NCBI RefSeq assembly: GCF_932526225.1 | Contig: NC_064046.1 | Span: 8,767,719 to 8,831,718 of the forward strand | Length of the DNA stretch: 64,000 bases | Source: Nematostella vectensis | Taxonomy: Eukaryota > Cnidaria > Anthozoa > Actiniaria > Edwardsiidae | Direction: 5' to 3' | Shown: in pieces, positions 12,601 through 24,100 of the stretch | Position numbering within the stretch: the stretch's first letter is position 1 | How the letters are laid out: each line of letters begins with the position of its first letter | Notes under the pieces: model-generated | Seen by the model: the letters and a program-made list of their open reading frames with translations, nothing else | The model's database searches: none | What the model was told of the DNA's origin: nothing | Program-made: the position numbers and the translations under genes

Positions 12601-15600
12601 GCGAGGAGAAAGAGATAAGTGAACACTTTTTATACTTTTACCACTTTATTACAGAAGAATAAATATCAATCAAAACCTGAGATTTTAGTGTATAGGCAAG
12701 TTCCGTACACCATACACTGACATGCTAACACACTAGGCCACCTGTGGTGAGAGGCCCCATACACTGACATGCTAACACACTGGGCCACCTGTGGTGAGAG
12801 GCCCCATACACTGACATGCTAACACACTGGGCCACCTGTGGTGAGAGGCCCCATACACTGACATGCTAACACACTGGGCCACCTGTGGTGAGAGGCCTTA
12901 TACACTGACATGCTAACACACTAGGCCAACTGTGGTGAGAGGCCCCATACGCTGACACACTAACACACTGGGCCACCTGTGGTGAGAGGCTACATACACT
13001 GACATGCTAACACACTGGGCGACCTGTGGTGAGAGGCCCCATACACTGACATGCTAACACACTGGGCCACCTGTGGTGAGAGGCCCCATACACTGACATG
13101 CTAACACACTGGGCCACCTGTGGTGAGAGGCCTTATACACTGACAAGCTAACACACTGGGCCACCTGTGGCTAGAGGCCCCATACACTGACATGCTAACA
13201 CACTGGGCCACCTGTGGTGAGAGGCTACATACAATGACATGCTAACACACTGGGCCAACTGTGATCCCGCTATTCTTCTTTGAGTAACCCCCAAAATAAC
13301 TTAAACTAATATTTCTCAATTTTGTTCATTACCTTGTGCTGAATTTCTTAGCACATTCTTGTACACTCCAGACCCTCTGATCTTGCAGTTGACTATCATC
13401 TGATCCATTCTCAGATGAATGGCTTTCTGCAGAGGATAAGGGAACGGTCAGTTGATGATAATCAATTCTAACCCCACTTACAATGCTTGTTTATATCATT
13501 TTATACAGTCAATCCCATTGACTTATAGAGTTATAGCCAATTTTTTTTGTCGCATGACCTCAGTGTATCCAAACTCCTAGGACTGTTTGGGAATAGTGCA
13601 AAGTCAATCAACCCTCTAATCCAATCAATGGCTTTCATGTTTTCACTTTCACACGCCATAAACCATTTGACTGCACACGGCAAGGGAATTGATTGGTCAC
13701 TGTGGGATGATTGACTACATGTTATTCCCAGACGAGAAATGGATTGAATTCTTGGAGGTCACGGACAACTAATTTCGCTCTAACTTTTTTAATGATTCAG
13801 CTTTATTAAATTTTGCTATTATAGTGTAAGTGTCTTTTACATTTTAGTTGTGGTGGCTCAAACAACATGTATCAAGTATCATAAAGATTTGAGTACTGTA
13901 GGTTGTTGTGGCTTGAACAATGTGCGCTTAAGTATCAAATCTACCTGTTGTCACAGTATCCCATAATAAGGGAGTGGGAGGGGTTCTCTTCTTCCACAGC
14001 TTATCCATAGATAAAAGGTACTTGATGTCTTCATTAAACAGCTGAAGTAAATGGAACAGGAATCACATGACAGGAAAATGTTTCAAACAAGCTAATTTCA
14101 CATCAAATAAGAGAATTTTTCAAGCAAAGTATCATGTCATGTAAAGCCTCATTAAAATTTGTAGCTTTTATCCTGGCATCCACAAATGGCACCATGATGA
14201 TCAAAGAAAAATTAACTGAAAATGCCAAAATCTTGGGGGTATGGAATAAAGCTACATGGTATCAGTGCTTCAATAGAAATCAGCACTGAAATCAAGGAAC
14301 CGATGGTCATTAAACAAAATTGTTTCTCTAGTATCTCTTTGCAGTACACATGCATAAGGTTTTTCCATCATGTCAACAGGAAATTAGTTTAAGACCAGCA
14401 AAAAAAAAATTGTTATGTATTTGAATATGTCAAGATAAGAATTTAATAAAAACAGAGGTCAATTACAAAGCAGATTAAAGATTAAAAAAAATTAGAGTAC
14501 TTTTAAGAAGAGCCATTATTTGTGTGACTAGGAAGAGTGTACCTTGTTGAAGAGTTTCAGAGGATTATATCCTATTTGCTCAGCCCAGAGCCTTGTGGAT
14601 TGTCTTTGTATTTCTCCGCCATTGTTTGCCGCTGCACCGTCCTGTGCTGCATTAGCCCCCGCCTCCCCAACAGCTTCAGGGTCCTCCGTGTCTGGGGAGA
14701 CTTCCTCGTCTGCATCAGCCTCACCAAAAAGCTGACTAAACATGATTGTTTTATGTTAGTGTCTGAGATGGTATGCCGACTTACCTAGAATTTCCTTCCA
14801 AGACACTAAACTCAAACAAATAAGAGTTACTAACAAGTATGATAATCTACAAATAATTGTGACCTCCTAGATTGGGTTCTGTCTGACTCTCATAAAGCTT
14901 AACAAAAACAATCAACACCAACTCCTAGCTAACACACACTACCTAATGGATAACTCTTTTGAAAAAATCTATATTCAACCCCTTGCCACTCGTTAAAATA
15001 ATCTCAAAAGTGTATAATTCCAATACCACACTCTATTTTGGTTATTCTGAGTTAAATACATAGCAGTGAGAAAAAAACTTCTTAGTTTTAATCTATGTGA
15101 AACTACCAACAATTCAACTCACAACAACTATCCATTTAATGACTGTGCACCCTCCCCCCCCCCCCTCTCTCCAACCCCGGGCACATCACGCCTTTGGAAC
15201 TTACTTGAATAAGTGCTTCGCCCATACAATGCAGTGGATTGGCTCAGAGGGAGTGTTACGTATGGTGCACCCTGGGAAGGATTTCTGGGTGGGTTTGGGT
15301 TGACACTCGTAGCACTCTGTCACTCCTTTCTTGATCACGGTGGTCTGGCCAAGGTAGCCTGCAGTGCCACTCTCCACCAGCGGCACATCAGCTGCCAGAC
15401 ACATTCTATTCACATGGTTCCTGGCCGCTGGAAAAGAGAATGGGGTCAAGCTTTGATCAATTGGAGATGAGAGTTTCACTCGTTTCAGATCTCATAAGTG
15501 TGCGATCAAACAGTCTTTGAGAGTAGATGAGAGTGGTCACATTTTTAATTCAGCATCACTAAATCTTATATTTCCCATTAAATTTTACTTTTTTTTGTGA

Positions 15601-17287
15601 AAACTGCGGACCAAAATAGTCTCATCAACCCTCATTGACTCACAAGCTTAAATTAACCAATGAATGGTTGCCAAAACAAACATGTATTCAAGGGGATTGC
15701 TAACAAGAGAATAAGTATTATTACTATTATAAAACAATTTTTATACAAACCTCTGTTATCCAATGCATTCATTACCACATCAAACTGCTTAAAGTAGTCA
15801 ATTCCGTACTCAGGACTGAAAACGAAAACATCACATAATTAGAATCGTAGCTAGAAATGTTCTAGTAACTGTTGTATAGACTTCCCAGAGAGCTCAAATT
15901 AATATTCTTTTACAGGATCTAACCTTGTTATGTTGTCATGAATTGCAACAATCTTAGCATCTGGATTGAATCGTAGAGCACTCTCTCTTGCAACCTTCAA
16001 AGGAGCACATAAATCAGAAAACAACTATTTCTGAATTATTCTTACTTATAACAGGATGTCCTAAATCCTGAATATAAAATGCATAACACTTTTACAGGGT
16101 TTTAAGACAGGGTTCTTATGCTTTCAGGCTATCAAAATTCCAGGACTTCTAATTACATTTTCAAGGACTAATGAAAACAAAAACCTATGACCCTACCACC
16201 TCGACATTTCATACAAAAAAGGGAATATGTTGAATCTGAAGGCAAATTACATCTCAACTTTAGCATACAGTCAACATTTTATAAACTTTTCTTTATGGAT
16301 TTTGTGGATTTTTATTCAAATTCATTGACTTTACAGGCCTGGAAAAGGACATTTCTAAAGTCCACGACTTTCCAGGATGTTAAGAACACATGAGAGCCAT
16401 GCACAAGCCAGTGATTTGATCTCTCTACTTTAATTATCAGCATAATATCCACAATATAACAGCTCACCTTTGCTTTTGATTTGCCGACATGCTGCTTGTG
16501 GAAGAGGAACTGTCTGTTAAGATTACTGACGTCTATGGTATCCAAATCAATCTGGAACAACAATTTCAACAAGGTTTTAAAGGGTGTCAACCTGGGAAGG
16601 CAAAATTTGGGATATTTTTTCCTAACATCTCTTGGGAGATTTTCAGATAGGGCTTCTTGTAGTTCTCTTGATGATTGTAAGAGCATGTCAAAATCTGTCA
16701 GACAAGTACAGTAGGTGGGGCACAAAAAGAGAGCGCACCCTTGAACTTGAAAAAGTCCCCAAAAGTATTTAACTGTTTGCTTTAAAATGTTAGTTTTGTT
16801 ACTATGATTTCAATATTTTTATTTCTCCACCTAAAATCGAAAAAAGACACGCTAGATTTGATATCAATTTTGGTAACAATTAAAAAGTCACGTGTTTCCG
16901 CTTTGAAATCATGCCGCGCTTCATTCTACTAAATTCACTGTCAAGCTAATATTTAATAAAAAGTGACCCACAAAAATCAGCTTTAACTATTTAATTGTCG
17001 GTATACCTTTAATTGCAAATGATAGGAAAAATTGTATAGAAAGATGTCGAATAATAAAGCACGGAGCCGAACCATGTTTTCAATGAACAAAAACACCAAT
17101 CTTTGATTTGAACATGAGAGGGCAACCTTACCAAATCTATATTCTTGAATCCAGTTAAAACAAGGTTTTTCAGTAGCTCGCAACCGATTCCCCCGGCTCC
17201 AACGACGAGGATTTTGCTGTTATTAACTTTATCAGCCAAACTGCCTCCCAAAGTTCCGGCTAAAACTCCGTCAGTGCACGCCGCCAT
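626..17287 (-). CDS. UBA2: SUMO-activating enzyme subunit 2 (UBA2/SAE2), 3' end off window
   Basis: Catalytic subunit of the nuclear SUMO E1, which with SAE1 adenylates SUMO and carries it as a thioester. Coding exons in transcript order: 17287-17132, 16551-16468, 15994-15924, 15815-15751, 15427-15205, 14735-14543, 14041-13945, 13426-13333, 5802-5745, 5253-5160, 4488-4376, 3941-3840, 3766-3713, 2264-2207, 1716-1678, 731-626. All have GT/AG borders and phases that join. Visible family marks are the nucleotide-binding loop VGAGGIGCE near residue 30, [16 protein letters not shown], the zinc pairs CYEC and CYVC, and the catalytic cysteine in [15 protein letters not shown]. The ubiquitin-fold region ends in [16 protein letters not shown]; the acidic C-terminal tail must lie beyond the left edge. 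The start was chosen at MAAC because it opens the first conserved exon and sits in AAAATGGCGGC. The 7.5-kb intron between 5802 and 13333 holds a BEL/Pao element and satellite DNA. Confidence 0.96.
931..1089. mobile_element. Short inverted-repeat element, GTAGCCAGG family
   Basis: The ends are inverted copies: GGCGTAGCCAGG at left and CCTGGCTACGCCGCTG at right, about 159 bp apart, with G/C-rich subterminal runs. The internal phrase CCAAAAATACAGTAA recurs inverted near 49750 and 63890. This is a non-autonomous MITE-like element in a UBA2 intron; no transposase is present. Confidence 0.7.
2344..3360. repeat. 42-bp minisatellite in a UBA2 intron
   Basis: About 25 tandem copies of a unit of 42 bp (some 36-39 bp) built on CCCAAAAATCATCATGG plus TGATGATGAGTTATGACGTAC. 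The unit length keeps reading frames open on both strands, which explains the repetitive His/Asp-rich and Met/Tyr-rich ORFs here. On the UBA2 sense strand every copy contains a donor-like CAG|GTACGT or GAG|GTACGT. It lies between UBA2 exons 3713-3766 and 2207-2264. I regard it as non-coding. Confidence 0.9.
3437..3596. mobile_element. 160-bp MITE, PIF/Harbinger-like, TTA target duplication
   Basis: Terminal inverted repeats GCCTAGTGCACACTAG at 3438-3453 and its complement at 3580-3595 flank an internally palindromic body (GACATAACGACATGG and its inverse). TTA precedes the left end (3434-3436) and follows the right end (3597-3599), fitting the three-base TWA duplication of PIF/Harbinger elements. 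No coding capacity. It sits in a UBA2 intron. Confidence 0.75.
5360..5470. repeat. Dispersed repeat, ACAGGCAAGCT family, copy 1
   Basis: Contains GACAGGCAAGCTGAAGAA and AATCAACCAAAGGTTGAAA in the same order and spacing as copies near 22560 and 58540. It lies in a UBA2 intron. Edges are approximate. No ORF. Confidence 0.6.
6020..6318. repeat. 47-bp satellite array, left block
   Basis: Tandem 47-bp units with CACTGGGCCACCTGTGGTG and AGGCCCCATACACTGACA, in the long UBA2 intron. The same array continues at 12233-12471 and 12710-13262, so the retrotransposon and solo LTR interrupt what was one array. Confidence 0.9.
6319..6556 (+). repeat. 5' LTR of BEL/Pao element
   Basis: 238 bp starting TGACCGGAACTG and ending TTCCGTACA. 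It carries a TATA-like TTTTTATACTTT and an AATAAA. It differs from the 3' LTR by one visible substitution (AAATAGTCAT here, AAATAATCAT there). Confidence 0.93.
7018..11829 (+). CDS. BEL/Pao Gag-Pol polyprotein (long open part)
   Basis: Self-replication protein of the retrotransposon. The 1603 codons open to the stop at 11827-11829 show, in order: a DUF1759-type Gag region ([16 protein letters not shown], about residues 50-210); a CCHC zinc knuckle [14 protein letters not shown] near 283; an aspartic protease DTGSGR near 351; a Pao-type reverse transcriptase ([10 protein letters not shown] near 678, YVDNL near 751); an RNase H-like part (FADASN near 911); and an integrase with a zinc-binding head (HHQVSHLG...CNLC, about 1204-1243) and core acidic residues in VDFAGP and SDNAS. 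The natural start is probably the ATG at 6640 in the same frame, but three in-frame stops (6739, 6883, 6967) separate it from this stretch. This copy is therefore broken at the Gag N-terminus. YVDN replaces the usual YVDD. Confidence 0.93.
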   Translation: MKFEQEERLHREVQQREKELWEERLQAEIRVAEKKLEIESAAKASGSKLPELKITPFKGTAEDWIRFENMFISQVDNKKISAEEKFGYLLELVEPRVRDHLSNLKPGEVGYKIAWERLREEYGQTKTVVAAHVDQILNLPILKSGGHAKVREFYETLSKSHDALETLGEGNMLRGLALSTLNKLQKIRADLVRTDEGWESWEMGDVIKALQKWLKRNKPAEESEREPGDKRKERHYFNQKGVSPQTPKGRCIFGCQEAHWGDLCPVYDTLEKRRKFFSENRLCFNCGRTGHRENKCNGRGCYKCKARHHTSLCHDKQHNAMLSGFTPTSDEKTLPAIIPVVIKGQTFWAYLDTGSGRNFVSREVIRKLNLRSVRHESRHIVTVNGVKKQSMPVFEIEMNSVDGKARENLEVTGSQMVDFTTIKRPTIAELKAKHAHMRDKSFYRTASEEYPIHVILSDAFYCKIRTEQIIKGQPDDPVVEGTTFGWVVHGGKEYADGRCMFVRETNDYERLYALDVLGIEDRSETDQSDVYSEFRENISRTDDGRYKVSVPWVPGAKLENTNEEPSRKRLRNVERKLRNDVELREAYEKIVRDQLHEGIIETVIEKSRGDRIFYMPHKPVVRANAQTTKVRMVFDASCKPHPLANSVNECMHTGPPLQPLMWDIMIRARMAPHLILGDLEKAFLQIAIKEEDRDAFRFLFNINNKEEHFRFARVPFGAEASPFMLGATIHHHLDRQPTELTNTVNALRENTYVDNLMQTGNDVDELKEFREEATRIFESAKFPAHKWESDLQDLDTEPNPSKILGHVWDKREDILEIQADVSAQEKDPVTKRAILSKLSGVYDPLGIISPTTVEGKRIYRDACEEKRGWNDEVSESTKKAWFKWTGQLRNVKIPRSLVRDLRRVKTIHLHVFADASNVACSAVMIAIVEDTTGVVKGLLTSKSRISKRNTSIPRLELVSGHMAANMVKNVCAALKRWPITSVTVWMDSLVALYWICNPGRQWKTFVSNRVRKIAEITNKTPITWKHCSTERNIADLGSRGATIEKMERGEWFAGPDWLLKEEEWPEQPQLQTTKAVKEEHKPVESSMLVLKRKPDEWDDLLQRNSHWKTLRVTAWAQRFRANALAKMRKENKRKGPLTTDDIAQAEVCWVKRVQKYVQPDPQSPGWEVIKDEQRGVLRCKGRICGYEPIYVDDRAFVDKLVQHVHHQVSHLGVANTMSEIREKWWIPKLRSRVKKVINECNLCKVFRAKPYGLSPTADLPSFRVEGGRPFETVGVDFAGPLDYKLARNGKGKCYIIIFTCATSRAVHLEVTKSQTAEEFQRKLNAFITRRTRPVRIVSDNASVFKATATWIKKIRKSEVLQDYLAKQGIRWQFNLSRSPWWGGMYEQLIREIKKTLYKTMGRSSLHYEQMEEVVVDIERHLNNRPLTYVESDNGEDHVLTPNIIMWGQDSHILEDIEVDENEVSKLHARLMMKREQVWQRWRREYIHSLMESHRVKRGGNIAPDIGEVVLLVGESKNRGEWAKGKVVDHVRGRDGIVRGVSLLHESYIIQRPLTLVCSLEIRAASKQIPERAPPAASEVIVRPTRGAARDAREKVRVLLEDDE
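11995..12232 (+). repeat. 3' LTR of BEL/Pao element
   Basis: 238 bp, same ends as the 5' LTR, preceded by the purine tract AGGGGAGAG and followed by CCATACACTGACATG of the satellite. Confidence 0.93.
12233..12471. repeat. 47-bp satellite array, middle block
   Basis: About five 47-bp units between the 3' LTR and the solo LTR. The unit starts at 12233 and 12280 confirm the period. Its left end matches the sequence right of the solo LTR, and its right end matches the sequence left of the 5' LTR. Confidence 0.92.
12472..12709 (+). mobile_element. Solo LTR of the same BEL/Pao family
   Basis: A 238-bp copy of the LTR without internal region, flanked by CCAT at both ends. At the one position where the two LTRs of the full element differ it matches the 5' LTR (AAATAGTCAT). 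Its satellite flanks are the same as those of the full element, including the variant words GACAGGCTAAC and CACTAGGCC. Confidence 0.93.
12710..13262. repeat. 47-bp satellite array, right block
   Basis: About twelve units of the 47-bp repeat with variants such as GAGGCCTTATACAC and GAGGCTACATACA, ending about 70 bp before UBA2 exon 13333-13426. Confidence 0.92.
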
Positions 17288-17669
17288 TTTGTTTTGATGT
17301 CTTCCCGCCTTGGTCAGCGGTTACAAGTGGTACATATTGTATCGGTCCTGGTTCAGGGACCGTGATTATGTGCCTTCTTTATTTGTATTTTGATAAAAGT
17401 TGTGTTATTTCCTCTCTTTGCAGACACGTAAACAAAATACAGACATTCTACGCTACAGATATGGCTTCAGCTTTGTTTTTGTTGATTAAAAAGGCGTTTT
17501 TGTAAACAAATTTCCGTCACTTATACGCCCGCTGGGTTTGCTGGGTAAGCGTTTCCCCGTCTTTTGATTGGATGCTTGGAGCCTTTGAATAAACGAGCGG
17601 TGTTTTCAAAATGGCGGACAACTTTTGATAAACAGAAACTTGTCGCATTTTATACTTCTTTAATCCAAG
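17288..17669. promoter_or_regulatory. Shared divergent promoter region UBA2/CENPN
   Basis: 382 bp between the two start codons. It contains a CCAAT-type box (GATTGG near 17567), and a YY1-like AAAATGGCGG occurs on both sides: over the UBA2 ATG and at 17609-17618 in the CENPN leader. No TATA box is obvious. The promoter role is inferred from the gene arrangement. Confidence 0.6.
17611..17628 (+). other. Upstream ORF in CENPN leader
   Basis: A five-codon ORF (MADNF, stop TGA) in the context AAAATGGCGG, ending about 40 bases before the CENPN start. Whether it is transcribed depends on the unknown start site. Confidence 0.4.
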
Positions 17670-19915
17670 ATGCACTCCGAAGCTATGCTCAAATTATTCA
17701 AGAAATTTAAAAAGGAAGATCTTATTGATGCATTGAAGTGCAGGGGAATCCTGGATGCGAGGTTCAATGACGCTAAAAAAGGGAGCAAACTTTCGGTTGC
17801 TCGAAAACTAATGAAAGCTTGTAATGGAAAGTTGACGCCTCACAATCTTGCTTTGCTGGATATGACTTGTAAGTAAAGCCGGAATAAATTCATCATTACA
17901 ATCTGCAAATGATTAATTTTGGCCCCAAAACTGCGACAAGAATTATGTATATTTTTGTTTACTTTCAGATCTCCAAAAGAATTCTAGTACCAAATCATGG
18001 GATGTCCTCCGTCTTACAGGATATGGTGAGATCTCTTTGACATTTTAAATTTCCTGAACATTCCATTGGTTTCTATCTATTTGTTATTTTGTTTTTCTCT
18101 CAGACGTGGCTAATTGTAAAGAATCAGCTGATCCCTCTGTCTTTGAACACAAACTGAAAACACAGCTTGGCCTCTTCTTTAACATGGTTAGTTATTGCGG
18201 TGTTTACAGTACTGACGTCAAATAATAAAAGATTTCCTGATCGCTGGCTATCAGACAGGAGGAGAGCACACTCTGCTGTTTCTTCAAATGGTGGAGGGTT
18301 GGGAAAAATTCCCTTTTAGCAGAGGACTTGTTTTCTCTGTAGTTTGCTGGGCTGGCAGTTGCAAGGAAAATAGAGCGGCAAGCAATCTCCTAGTCAACCA
18401 GCAAACAAAACCCTTAGAGATGACCCTGATCTCTTCCACTTTCTCTCAGTCAATGATTGAAATGTATTCTTCGTTTGCAGAGCTTGTGTGTTGAGCTGTG
18501 GAAGGGTGCTGTTTGGGTCCGTCTAGCCATTCATGACAAGAAGAAACCTTTGAGTCCTGAGTCTTCCACAAGCGTAGTGTACATGGTTCACTTTCCTCAC
18601 TCACCATACATCATCACCACCAACATAAGGGCAGGCCATAAAGCATTTCTCTTCCAGGTACAGTGAGCCTCAGAGATATTTCATTTACTTTTGAAGTTGA
18701 AGTGAACTAGTGGATAGTAAAAGGTCTGAAAAACAGGGCTGGAAACTTAGAAAAACACTTGACAGCTTTAGCACTCTCCTAAACATGGCAAACATAAGGG
18801 ATACTTACTATAAATATGTATGACTTCAAATTTCTAGTCATGGAATGAACAATAAAGTTAGAGACTCTTTCAGGCACAATTTCTTGTCCTGGTGGTCATG
18901 TGTTTTTTTTCATTGCTTCTTTCAAGATTTCTACAAACGAATATTTATGTATAAAGCAAAAAATAGACAATATTTAGACAATATTAAGTTATACTAAGCT
19001 AAGATCTGGCATTTCTCCAAGGGACTGGCTAATGCACTAAGAGGTGAGACTATCCAGAGAGTCGGCTTGAGTGGTAAGGATATCTGGTCCTTATCCGATA
19101 TGGTACTCTACCAGAGAAGCCAGGTAGGATCATCTTATGTCAATTGGGTTAATGATATTATAAACTGAAGCAAAAATATTTGTCAAAGAGGGGTAATTAA
19201 TGAGTGATAATTTTCATTGCCTTTTTTTAGGGCTCATTCAGCCAATACAGACTCAACAGAGTAGATGTCAATCCTTTGGTCACATGCAGAAAGAGAAAAC
19301 AAACCAAAGGTGGGGACTGGATGGTCATTATGTTAAGAGTGATCATTATAAGTGATTAACATTTAATTTTGCAGTTAAGGATACCTCAGACCCTGAGATC
19401 TGCAGTGAAAATCAAGCTGAAGATGTCAAACGAAAAAGACAGATTGACGTAGCATTTGGAAGTAATGCTCAACCAGCTTTGCAGAAAGTTGAATTCAAGG
19501 TACGACAGACTCTCTATCAATCTCTGTCTGTTCTTGACTATTGGTTTTCCCAGTCCAGTTCTTCCAGATTTTTAAAGCTACCCCCATCAATAGATGATTC
19601 TTGCGATAGTCAGTTGTGCCTGCTAGCCTGTCCATCTCCAATCCTTCAAGTAACCTTGGGTTTGTTATCTCTCTGTCACAGATGCTCACAAGATTCCGGG
19701 GTACTCAGTATGTGGCCTTTCATAAGAAGCCATTCAGATGCTCCGTCAAGTTTGAAGGACCAAGTGTCATTGATGGCATCAAATCTCTGACGGCTGCAGG
19801 TGTAACATCAGTGCCACTTCCATCATACCTATCAAACCTGCACTCATTATCTCAAAACCACTTCCTTCTCAAGGACAGGAAGGGGTCACAACACAAAGAG
19901 GTCTTAGATCTTTAG
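17670..19915 (+). CDS. CENPN: Centromere protein N (CENP-N)
   Basis: Kinetochore protein of the CCAN; in vertebrates its N-terminal part reads the CENP-A nucleosome and its C-terminal part pairs with CENP-L. Exons: 17670-17868, 17969-18025, 18104-18186, 18481-18657, 19022-19123, 19231-19309, 19375-19499, 19682-19915, giving 351 residues (human about 339) with all phases joining. Recognised from ordered similarity: LALLDMTYLQ...KSWDVL, VWVRLAI, VVYMVHFPHSPYI, then the conserved C-terminal block DVAFGSNAQPALQKVEFK, RCSVKFEGPSVIDGIKSLT and a final FLLKDRK. The start was chosen as the first ATG of the conserved exon. A five-codon upstream ORF lies just before it. Divergent from UBA2 and convergent with RPP40. 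Confidence 0.88.
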
Positions 19916-21148
19916 ACCTCCCTGCCCGAGTAAGTAAGTATTAGGCGCATATATTGCTTGACGTGTCCCGGCTGGAAACAGTGCAACAACATACAGGAAA
20001 GAGTCACAGCACAAAAATGCCTTTAACCTTTAGTGGAAATTAAATTAATACATAGATAACATTTTTAACTGTTTAAAAATGTATACTCTCTACATTCCAT
20101 GACAAAAGCACAGTACTATCACTCATTTTTTATTCCAAACCAAAATCTTTTCTGAATCTATTTTTACAGCATTTGTAAATCTTAATAAATTTTAGTTCAA
20201 TATTTAGTTTGATATTGTACTTTGCAGTAGAACATTTAAGTGTTGATATTAAGATATAAATTACATATTTTGTTTGAAAAGTAGAAAAAGAAATTCCCTG
20301 AATATTAACCTACATACTGGTAAAAATTCTAAGATGCATTTTATGCAAAAAGAGGACCTGCATTAAAAAGGATCCAGATGTCCCCCCTTGTTTCACATTT
20401 AAACCAAAATAGGGGCCTTGTGCTTAGAGATCATGTGGCAAATTCAAGCCAAAATAAACATAGAAATGAATACCTCCATGACACCAGAGAACAAACAAAA
20501 AATTATTTTTTTTAATGAATATAAGCCTTTTCCTACAGTAACTTTCTGACTTTATTTGTAAGCACTAAATGAGTTGCTGTTAAGTTTATAAGTACTAGTA
20601 ACAAGTTTTTGTTGCTGTTATGTCAGGGTGGGTCCGTGCATGTTTCACGAGTTTCAAAAATTGGAAACCATGTTTCACAATAAACAGACGACAAGAATCA
20701 ATCTTTACTCTGAAATCACAATTCATGATTTTAAAATAGCATAGATCACAATCCATGCTGATCAAATTTCGCCATTAACGAATTACGGCAAAGGTAGCAA
20801 TCACAGTTTTCAGTTTGCCCTTTTCATGATAAACAAAAAAGGCTGTTCACAGATCATGAAATAACCCTTACTGCCCCTGTTACTTTACCGATAAAAGCCT
20901 GAGTGTGCACTAGTTCTTCACCCAAAAAGCCATGTCAGTAGCGGATCTAGGGGGAGTGTTTAGGGGTTTAAACCCCCCTTTGGACTGCCAGAAAGCCATG
21001 TGTAACAAAAATTTTCCCTTCCCCCCTTTGTCACTGAGCCAAACCCCCCCCCCCCCTTCAGCGAAAAGCAAGATATGCTACTGCATTGATCTCTTAGCAA
21101 GTCCCCAATTATTGCAGGGGTTTCCAATAAGCATTTACATATATGACA
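19916..21148. other. Intergenic, convergent 3' flanks of CENPN and RPP40
   Basis: A/T-rich sequence with no supported ORF. AATAAA-type signals occur (for example TCTTAATAAATTTTAG near 20185). A G/C-run segment around 20935-21065 (GTAGCGGATCTAGGGGGAG...CCCCCCCTTCAGCG) looks like a decayed member of the short G/C-run repeats seen elsewhere in the window. Confidence 0.6.
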
Positions 21149-24100
21149 CTATGAACAGACATCATGGCTTCCCATTGCAATGAAACACCAATAACTATCA
21201 TCCGGAAACAAGACAAAAGTATAGACATTGTCACCAGCTATTTGGAAACCATGTTCGTTATCTGACCAACTAACTGGGGAGTCCGCAAAGCCCCACACAG
21301 TAAGTGTGATCCAAGGCGGCTTGCGATCTTGTTCGAATAAAGTTCTAAAAAAAAAACAGGTTTCATTATAATTTATTAAATTAGGCAGGGATGGGGCATG
21401 TCCTTAAATAGATCCACATTTTGACAAAAAAAAGAAGAGAGAATAGAGGACGTAGAATAGCACCCCCTTTGGTCCCTCCACCCTGCTTCTGCAAGCTAGA
21501 CTTGTCTTTTGGGGCTGGTCGTAGCACAGACAACTAAATGGATTCTTATTTCCCAGTGTATCAAGGTCAATGTTACTGTCCCTACCTTGCTTTATGAAGG
21601 ATATTTATTACACTCTGTGTGGCTATAAAGCCAGTCCATTTGAGATTACTGATTCTGTATAGATGGTGAGAAGGTACGGGACATGTTAGTCTGGAGGTGT
21701 AGCTGTCTGCTGCTGCTTTAGAGCTGAAAATGAGTAAACACAATTAGGGAGAAGCTTGCAAGCTCCCTAGGTCATGCCTGGTACCAATAACATTCATCCC
21801 TTACCAGTCAACTCCACATTCCATGCAACCCAACCATTCGTGGAACTGCGCTGCATCACATGCAGAAGGCATGGCTTCTGTTGAGGTTTTTGGATGCTGG
21901 TAGTCCAGTACAGGGGCAAGCACATTATGGAAGTCATGCCTACTTCTCTTTGTCTTTAGAAGTTTAGATTCATAATTAATCAAGAAAGACTGCAGTTTTC
22001 CATTGTCCAATACACCACCTATAAGCATAATTTAGAATGTTTATGTGGAACACTTCAAAGCAAATATGACTGGGCATGACAGTTGATGGCAGTTCATTGT
22101 TGGTCGAGCATTCAGCGTGTTTTCATAGTTTTTCAGCATTCAGCATATTCTAACCCCCACCCCTCCAAAAAAACAACAAAGAACTTGATGTAGGTGCACT
22201 ATTGAGGACAAGATCGCACTATGACATTCAAACCATCATAAGCTATCATTCTTGTAAACATATTAACAGCAACTGTGAGAATGGACTATGTGTTGTTGTT
22301 TTTTGTTGTTGAAAAGTTTCTTTCTATCAAGTTTGTTTAATATCCCCATACCCCAATTTGGGTATTACCTTGATCTGTCCACATTAAGAGATATTTGTTG
22401 GTCAAGCATTCAGCGTGTCTTTTAAAGCACTGCCGTACTCTACTATACAACTTTTTGCCACTTGTAAACGAAGCCGCCTTAACATCAACTTCAACAACTA
22501 GAAAACAAGTAAAAAAGAATACCATTGATTTGCACAATTCCAGATATAACAATTTAATGGTATAACAAGAAAGACTACAGGCAAGCTGTAGAAAAACTAG
22601 ATGGTCTGCGTAGGCGTGGTGTAGACAAGGTATAAATCAACACAAGGTTGAAAACGTATGTTAAACGACTCTGTGAAACAAAGTAGTTGCGCTCTGATGT
22701 TTCGAGCGTTAGCCCTTTGTCAGAGCAAGCATTTTAGTAACATCATGACACACTTACCAAATCTATTACTCTTCACAAATATTGACTTTTTACCAGGAAT
22801 TCCTAATTCTTCATAGATGTCTTTATCCAATGACAGCACCAGCTTACCTAGTAAGCACAAGAAAAACAGGTGCAGCTTACACAAGCACCGACAGAAACAA
22901 TAAAACTAAATCACTCATTCCAGATATCTTGTGCAAAAGTTTGGAGCTTACCCCTAAGAGATCCCATTTCAAACAATGCACCTACATTGTAAGAAATAAA
23001 TAGACTAAAAAAGCACTAGAGTTGCAGATAATGGTAAGAAGGACCCTGAGAAAGACTAACGGTGTAAAATACAAGCTACTGGTACTAGGGATGTCTTTCA
23101 CCATGAACACAATCAAAGATGCCATCTTCCAGAAAAATAAGCTTTTATTACTTCTAATAAGTTGAAATATAGCAAGATTTTAATTTTAAACTTTAAGTGA
23201 TAAGACAAGCACCCAGTTCGTCATAAAAAAATAACTTCTCTTAAGTACAGTATTGTTACACCATCTGATGGATTTAAATAAATTCCAAAAGTGTGATTAG
23301 ATATTACCTGTTGGCAATAGGGCAATGCAGTTCTCGGTGTCTATGTGTGTGTCATAACTTAATGCGGTAATGCTTCCTGAAACATAAATATGCCAAAAAT
23401 TGTATTAATAATTTCTGAATTCACAAAACTACTAGAAGATATAGGGGCGACCCAAAATCATGATGGATTGGATGCTTGATGTACTAGGATTTTCACTGGG
23501 TAAAAAATCTGTCAGTTTTCTTATCATTCCACCAATCAATCTGCCAATCCTAGTTATATAAAGAACATATAATTGATGATCTCATGGTGTGTTCACACAA
23601 GTAGCCCACATTTGCTTATGAGGGTTCGGGGGATGTTGTAAGGGTGCTGAGGGACGTTGAAGGCAGTCATAGATTTCATATACGAAATAATTCCGCAATA
23701 TTCTACAGGTAAATGCAGAAGCTCAAACTACACTCCAGTTGTGTGTGGATGGATTAAAATCACAAATCCTTACCATTTCTAACAAAATGTTCAATAAACT
23801 CTTTATCTGTAAATAAATGAACAGGAAGTGTGGCTACCAAAAAATCCCCAAGGAAGTCACTTGAGTGTAGAAAGTCCATTCTCTCATCTTTCACAGTTTC
23901 TGGCATCATCACAGAAACCTGGAGTAACAAGTTTAAAATCAGACTAGGAAGGCATTTTTAAAGAGCAGCACATGCTAACATGAGAAAACAGTGCGATTTG
24001 TAAGCAATAAATACATCTTACTCACTACTTACACAATGGTTATAGAAGTGCTCCTTTATCTGCTTTTCGTATCTTTTTTTCGCATCTTTAAAAGAATACT

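Noticed and set aside
12233..13262. CRISPR-like array
   Set aside because: The 47-bp units are contiguous and have no unique spacers; host is an animal.
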